A DNA stretch of 37,351 nt, from the NCBI GenBank assembly GCA_025451715.1, contig JANWJY010000134.1:1-37351 (forward strand), given 5' to 3'. Under the pieces are notes generated by a model that was not told the origin of the DNA, made no database searches, and worked only from the letters and a program-made list of their open reading frames with translations. Made by a program: the position numbers and the translations under genes. The stretch comes from Fimbriimonadaceae bacterium (lineage in GTDB: Bacteria; Armatimonadota; Fimbriimonadia; Fimbriimonadales; Fimbriimonadaceae). Of the stretch, positions 33,281 through 37,351 are shown piece by piece; within the stretch, counting starts at the first letter, position 1, and each line of letters starts with the position of its first letter.

Positions 33281-34798
33281 ATGTCCGTCCGTGTCCGCTA
33301 TGCCCCAAGCCCTACTGGCAGCCCACACGTCGGGAACATCCGGACAGCCCTCTTCAACCACCTGTTTTCCCGGCACCACGGTGGAGTCAACATCGTCCGC
33401 ATCGAGGACACAGACCGGTCTCGGTATGTCGAAGGGTGCGAGGAGGAGATCATTGAAAGCCTTCAGTACGTCGGCGTCGAGTGGCAGGAGGGACCGGACG
33501 TCGGTGGGCCGTCGGCGCCGTACCGGCAAAGCGAGCGGAAGGGTACGGGGCTTTACCAGCCTATCATCGACCGACTTCTGTCATCGGGTGCGGCGTACTG
33601 GGCGTTTGACACGACCGAAGAGCTCTCCGAGATGCGCGACTATCAGCAGATCAACAAGCAGCCGATCGGATACTACGGTGGGGTCTGGCGCGACGCACCC
33701 TCATCGAAGGTCGAAGAGGCGCGCGCAGCCGGACTGCCGGGCGTCATCCGGCTGAAGATCCCGCGCGACGAGACGATCGTGGTCGACGACGCGATTCGCG
33801 GCCGTGTCGAGATCGCGTCGAACGGCGTGGATGATCCGGTGTTGATCAAAGCGGACGGGATGCCGACCTACCACTTCGCCGCGATGGTGGACGATCAGCT
33901 CATGGGGATCACGCACGTCTTTCGCGGAGAGGAGTGGATCAGCAGCGCGCCGAAGCACGTGGTCCTGATCAAGGCACTAGGCTGGGAGCCTCCTGTGTTC
34001 GTACACGTGCCGGTGATCAAGGGCAAGGACGGCAGCAAGCTCAGCAAGCGGCACGGCGACACCGCTTGTTTGGACTTCCGACGTGCGGGCTTTTTGACCG
34101 AAGCGCTGGCGAACTTCATTGCACTGATCGGCTGGTCGCCGGGCGGCGACCGCGAGCTGATGACGATGGACGAGATGGCGGGGGCGTTCGACATCAAGGG
34201 CATCCAGCCGTCGCCCGGCATCTTCGACATCGAAAAGCTGTCGTGGATGAACGGCAACTACATTCGGCAGAAGCCGATCGATGAGCTTGCGCCGATGGTG
34301 CGCGACTACAGTTTCTGCTCGGAGAACCAGGCGTACTGGGAAACCAAGAACCCGGCGGTCGCGAGCGCGATGCGGCTGCTCGTGGGCACCTGGCAGAAGG
34401 ATCCGGACCTGGTCAAGAGCGCGATCGGTTTGGAGCAGGAGCGCGTGACGTCGCTCGCGGAGTTCGGGACGGCTTGCGAGTTCTTCTTCGTTGACGAGGT
34501 GACCTTCGACCCGAAGGCGGTCGAGAAGTGGAAGGGCCAGGAACACGTCCCAAAGATGCTCGACGCTTTTCTAGAGTTCTTCTCTGGCAAGTCGAGCGTA
34601 TCGACCAGCGAGTGCGAGAGCCTCCTGAGACAGTTTCAAGAAGCGAATGGATTTGATAAGCTCGGCCCCATCGTGCACCCGGTGCGGGTTGCATTGTCCG
34701 GAAAGACCGTCGGGCCGGGGCTGTTCGAAATGATGTCCGTGCTCGGGCCCGAGCGGATCGTTAGGCGGCTCGAGCGAGCGAAGGAAGTCCTGGCGTGA
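33281..34798 (+). CDS. gltX: Glutamyl-tRNA synthetase
   Basis: RYAPSPTGSPHVGNIRTALFNHLF (HIGH-like), GSKLSKRHGD (KMSKS-like), RIEDTDRSR. Confidence 0.95.
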   Translation: MSVRVRYAPSPTGSPHVGNIRTALFNHLFSRHHGGVNIVRIEDTDRSRYVEGCEEEIIESLQYVGVEWQEGPDVGGPSAPYRQSERKGTGLYQPIIDRLLSSGAAYWAFDTTEELSEMRDYQQINKQPIGYYGGVWRDAPSSKVEEARAAGLPGVIRLKIPRDETIVVDDAIRGRVEIASNGVDDPVLIKADGMPTYHFAAMVDDQLMGITHVFRGEEWISSAPKHVVLIKALGWEPPVFVHVPVIKGKDGSKLSKRHGDTACLDFRRAGFLTEALANFIALIGWSPGGDRELMTMDEMAGAFDIKGIQPSPGIFDIEKLSWMNGNYIRQKPIDELAPMVRDYSFCSENQAYWETKNPAVASAMRLLVGTWQKDPDLVKSAIGLEQERVTSLAEFGTACEFFFVDEVTFDPKAVEKWKGQEHVPKMLDAFLEFFSGKSSVSTSECESLLRQFQEANGFDKLGPIVHPVRVALSGKTVGPGLFEMMSVLGPERIVRRLERAKEVLA

Positions 34799-36123
34799 GC
34801 GTTTTGCGCGTCCTTCACTACGGCGACCCTTCGTTGGAGAAGTGGCTCGACCGGCGGCCCTCGTTCGATGCCGGGCTTGTGAGCGTGGTTTCGCAGACGA
34901 TTCGTGAAGTCGCCGAGCGGGGCGCAGAGGCTGTGTTGGAGCACACCAGGCGTCATGACGCGCCGTCACTCGAGAGCCTGTACGTCGAAGTTGGCGATGC
35001 TGTCCTGCCTGAAGAGCACCAACTGGCGATCCGCATAGCGATTGAGCGAGTAATGGAGTTCCACCAAGTGCAGCTCGACACTCTGACTGAGGGTTGGACC
35101 GAGGTCGGGAGCGGGTGGGGCTGGCGAACCTATTCTCACGAGCACGAGGACGGACGCGAGACCGGCATGATCGGCCAAAGGATGCTCCCAGTCCTGAGCG
35201 CGGGGATCTATGTGCCCGGCGGGAAGGCCGACTATCCGAGCAGCGTCATCATGAACGTCGTGCCGGCGCTGATTGCGGGCGTCGAGCGCATCGTTGTTGC
35301 GACGCCTCCTGACCGCGATGGCAACGTTTCTCCGGCCGTGCTGTTCGCGTGCCGCGAGCTGGGGGTCGAGACCGTCCTCAGGGCCGGCGGCGCGAGCGCG
35401 ATCGCGGCTATGGCGCTCGGGATCGACGGCTTGCCGCGCGTCGACGTGATCGCCGGGCCGGGAAACAAGTACGTTAACGAGGCCAAGCGGCAACTGTGGG
35501 GGGCCGTCGGGCTCGACTCCTACGCGGGCCCGAGCGAGGTGTGCGTCTTCGCCGACGACTCCGCAAACGCCGCGTTCGCCGCGGCAGACCTGATCGCACA
35601 GGTCGAGCACGCGCCGGACAACGTGGGCGTGCTCGTGACGACAAACCAGGAGACGTGCAACGAGGTGATCACCGAGGTCGAGAAGCAACTCCTGAACGCG
35701 CCGCGCGCGAACGTGATTCGCCAGGCGCTGATGGAGCACGGCGTAGCCGTCGTGTGCGCTTCGCTCGACGAAGCGGTCTCGACGATCAACCGGTTTGCCC
35801 CCGAGCACCTGGCCCTGCACACGATGGACGCTGCGGAGGTCCTCCCGCTCGTCACTAACGCAGGCGCTGTGATGATGGGGCTATGGACGGCTCAGTCCGT
35901 AGCAGACTACTGCGAGGGGCCGTCGCACACGCTGCCGACGTCCGGTTCTGCGCGGTTCGCAAGCCCGGTCAACGTCTTGACCTTCCTTCGTCTGCAGTCT
36001 GTCTCGATGTTGGAAGAGGAGGACGCCGTCTCTCTCGCGCCGACCGCCGAGGCGTTCGCCGAGATGGAGGGCCTGTCAGCCCACGGCGCAGCCGCACGGA
36101 TCCGTTCTGAAAAGGCGCTATAG
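34795..36123 (+). CDS. hisD: Histidinol dehydrogenase
   Basis: VPGGKADYPSSVIMNVVPALIAGV, AGPGNKYVNEAKRQLWGAVGLDSYAGPSEV, EHAPDNVGVLVT, EGPSHTLPTSGSARFASPVNVLTF; GTGA overlap with gltX. Confidence 0.96.
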   Translation: MSVLRVLHYGDPSLEKWLDRRPSFDAGLVSVVSQTIREVAERGAEAVLEHTRRHDAPSLESLYVEVGDAVLPEEHQLAIRIAIERVMEFHQVQLDTLTEGWTEVGSGWGWRTYSHEHEDGRETGMIGQRMLPVLSAGIYVPGGKADYPSSVIMNVVPALIAGVERIVVATPPDRDGNVSPAVLFACRELGVETVLRAGGASAIAAMALGIDGLPRVDVIAGPGNKYVNEAKRQLWGAVGLDSYAGPSEVCVFADDSANAAFAAADLIAQVEHAPDNVGVLVTTNQETCNEVITEVEKQLLNAPRANVIRQALMEHGVAVVCASLDEAVSTINRFAPEHLALHTMDAAEVLPLVTNAGAVMMGLWTAQSVADYCEGPSHTLPTSGSARFASPVNVLTFLRLQSVSMLEEEDAVSLAPTAEAFAEMEGLSAHGAAARIRSEKAL

Positions 36124-36226
36124 CTCCCCGAAGAGCACGTGCCGCTACCTTTCTCCCCAATTTGGCTACAAATGAGAAAACCGGTCAGGTTGCGCCTACA
36201 CTAGGGGCCGGACAATCAGGGCAGCC

Positions 36227-37162
36227 ATGGGGCAGAAGGCAGTCAGTTTCGAGCAGAGGATCGATAGGTTGGTCGAAGGGTTCCTCAATGAAGCCTCGCG
36301 TCGACCGTCGGGGCGCGAGATCGCGAGGAGGGCGGCGTACAGCGTCGCTCAGACGCACCGGAGCTTTTTGTCGGCATACGGCGAGGCGCCGGGGGCGTTC
36401 CGCCGCCGACTTGTCCTGGAGCGTGCCGCCGACATGCTCGCTCGCAGCGACTCAACTGTATGGAAGATCGCGGTGGAGAGTGGGTTCGCCTCCGGCGAGG
36501 CGTTCTCGCGCGCGTTCCGCAGGTCGTTCAAAGTGACACCGCGCGAATACCGAAAGGCGCCGACGCACGGATGGATCCCCGCACCGAACCGGGTCCACTA
36601 CTGGAAAGGCAGCCTTCTTCGCACCATGGCGACAGGAGAAAACAAGATGAACCTCACAGACAGACTTGTCGAACACGACATCGCCGACACGCGCGCGCTG
36701 CTCGAGCGCGCCCAGACTCTCACTTCCAAGCAACTGGACGCGAAGATCGACGACCCCCAGCCGCGGCTCTTCCTCGAGTGCTATGACGCGACGATCAGAG
36801 GTCGGCTCGACTACCTCGTGCTGACGAAGGAGTGTTGGCTTTGCGCCGTCTATGCGAAGTTCAATCCGATGGAGAGCAAGCGGGACAAGACTCCGAAGGG
36901 CATGCTCGCCCGGTGGGAATCCGTTGAGAAAGAGTGGCGAGACCTCGTAAAGAGCGTGGAAGCGGAGGGACGATGGGACGAGATGTTCATCGACGCCCTG
37001 TGCGATCAGCCGGAGACTTTCAGCTTTGGCGGGATGATCGCGCACGTGCTCGACCAGTCGGCGCGCAACCGCACGGAGGTCTTCCGGGCGTTCACAGCGC
37101 TCGGCCACGCCGACGCGGCCTTCGGGGACCCCCTAAGCTGGGAGATGCGCAAGCAAGCCTAG
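36227..37162 (+). CDS. AraC-type HTH domain fused to a DinB-like C-terminal domain
   Basis: EIARRAAYSVAQTHRSFLSAYGEAPGAFRRRLVLERAADML..WKIAVESGFASGEAFSRAFRRSFKVTPREYRK (AraC HTH); C-terminal four-helix DinB-like region with HVLDQSARNRTEVFRAFTALG. Confidence 0.75.
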   Translation: MGQKAVSFEQRIDRLVEGFLNEASRRPSGREIARRAAYSVAQTHRSFLSAYGEAPGAFRRRLVLERAADMLARSDSTVWKIAVESGFASGEAFSRAFRRSFKVTPREYRKAPTHGWIPAPNRVHYWKGSLLRTMATGENKMNLTDRLVEHDIADTRALLERAQTLTSKQLDAKIDDPQPRLFLECYDATIRGRLDYLVLTKECWLCAVYAKFNPMESKRDKTPKGMLARWESVEKEWRDLVKSVEAEGRWDEMFIDALCDQPETFSFGGMIAHVLDQSARNRTEVFRAFTALGHADAAFGDPLSWEMRKQA

Positions 37163-37172
37163 CGGCTCGGGC

Positions 37173-37203
37173 GCCCTCTGCCTCGGATTGAAGGGCGGAG
37201 GGC
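37173..37203 (+). terminator. Terminator-like hairpin
   Basis: GCCCTCTGCC-TCGGATTGAAG-GGCGGAGGGC, 10-bp stem (one T.G) just after the AraC/DinB stop. Confidence 0.5.
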
Positions 37204-37268
37204 ACCCTCAAACCCTAAAAAGAGGGGCTGTTGCGGCGTCCGGGTGCCGACAATATCCTTGGAGCCGT

Positions 37269-37351
37269 ATGACCACCCCCAGACTGGCACTCATCGTCTT
37301 GTCCCTGACACCGGTATCGGCCTTCGCCCAGGAGCCGGCTGTCGAGTTCGA
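37269..37351 (+). CDS. Exported protein, N-terminal fragment (runs off window)
   Basis: MTTPRLALIVLSLTPVSAFAQEPAVEF: Sec signal peptide with AFA-Q cleavage site. Confidence 0.55.
   Translation, partial: MTTPRLALIVLSLTPVSAFAQEPAVEF

Noticed and set aside
1-37351. CRISPR array
   Set aside because: No regularly spaced 23-40 bp repeats found; the only phased repeats are the short 21-bp degenerate set at 15037-15099.

Overview
This 37.4 kb window is GC-rich, gene-dense bacterial chromosome. The gene content and codon style suggest an Armatimonadota/Fimbriimonadia-like lineage, but that is inference only. Recognisable backbone genes are: a partial mobA-like gene, queC-queE, tryptophan dioxygenase-kynureninase coupled to an ECF sigma/zinc-finger anti-sigma pair, a TrmH-family methyltransferase, a GH29 fucosidase, a GHL10-like glycosidase, a PA14-carrying phosphodiesterase, a second sigma/anti-sigma pair, tRNA-Trp, a BtuF-like lipoprotein, MTA phosphorylase, a HEAT-repeat protein, rpiB, two S41/PDZ proteins, DppB/DppC permeases, a cyclophilin, a GYF/TM2 protein, gltX, hisD and an AraC-HTH/DinB-like fusion. 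The main discovery is a ~9.8 kb genomic island (about 12525-22318) integrated in tRNA-Trp. An exact 50-bp copy of the 3' half of the tRNA (12525-12574) lies in direct orientation to the intact minus-strand gene (22269-22344). Just inside each junction is a pair of 10-bp direct repeats with 12-bp phasing (AGTATGAACA-type), which look like integrase arm-type sites. I can recognise no integrase gene. The island carries defence-like cargo: an AbiEii-type nucleotidyltransferase fused to a WYL-like domain and a zinc finger, with a small upstream partner; a STAND ATPase with a degenerate cyclase-like N-terminus; an AlbA/Schlafen-like protein; and several uncharacterised proteins, two of them behind strong canonical promoters. 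It also contains a phage-structural-like gene remnant and a family of three related hairpins. A second unusual observation outside the island is a DppC-type permease with a PDZ-like domain inserted after TM1.
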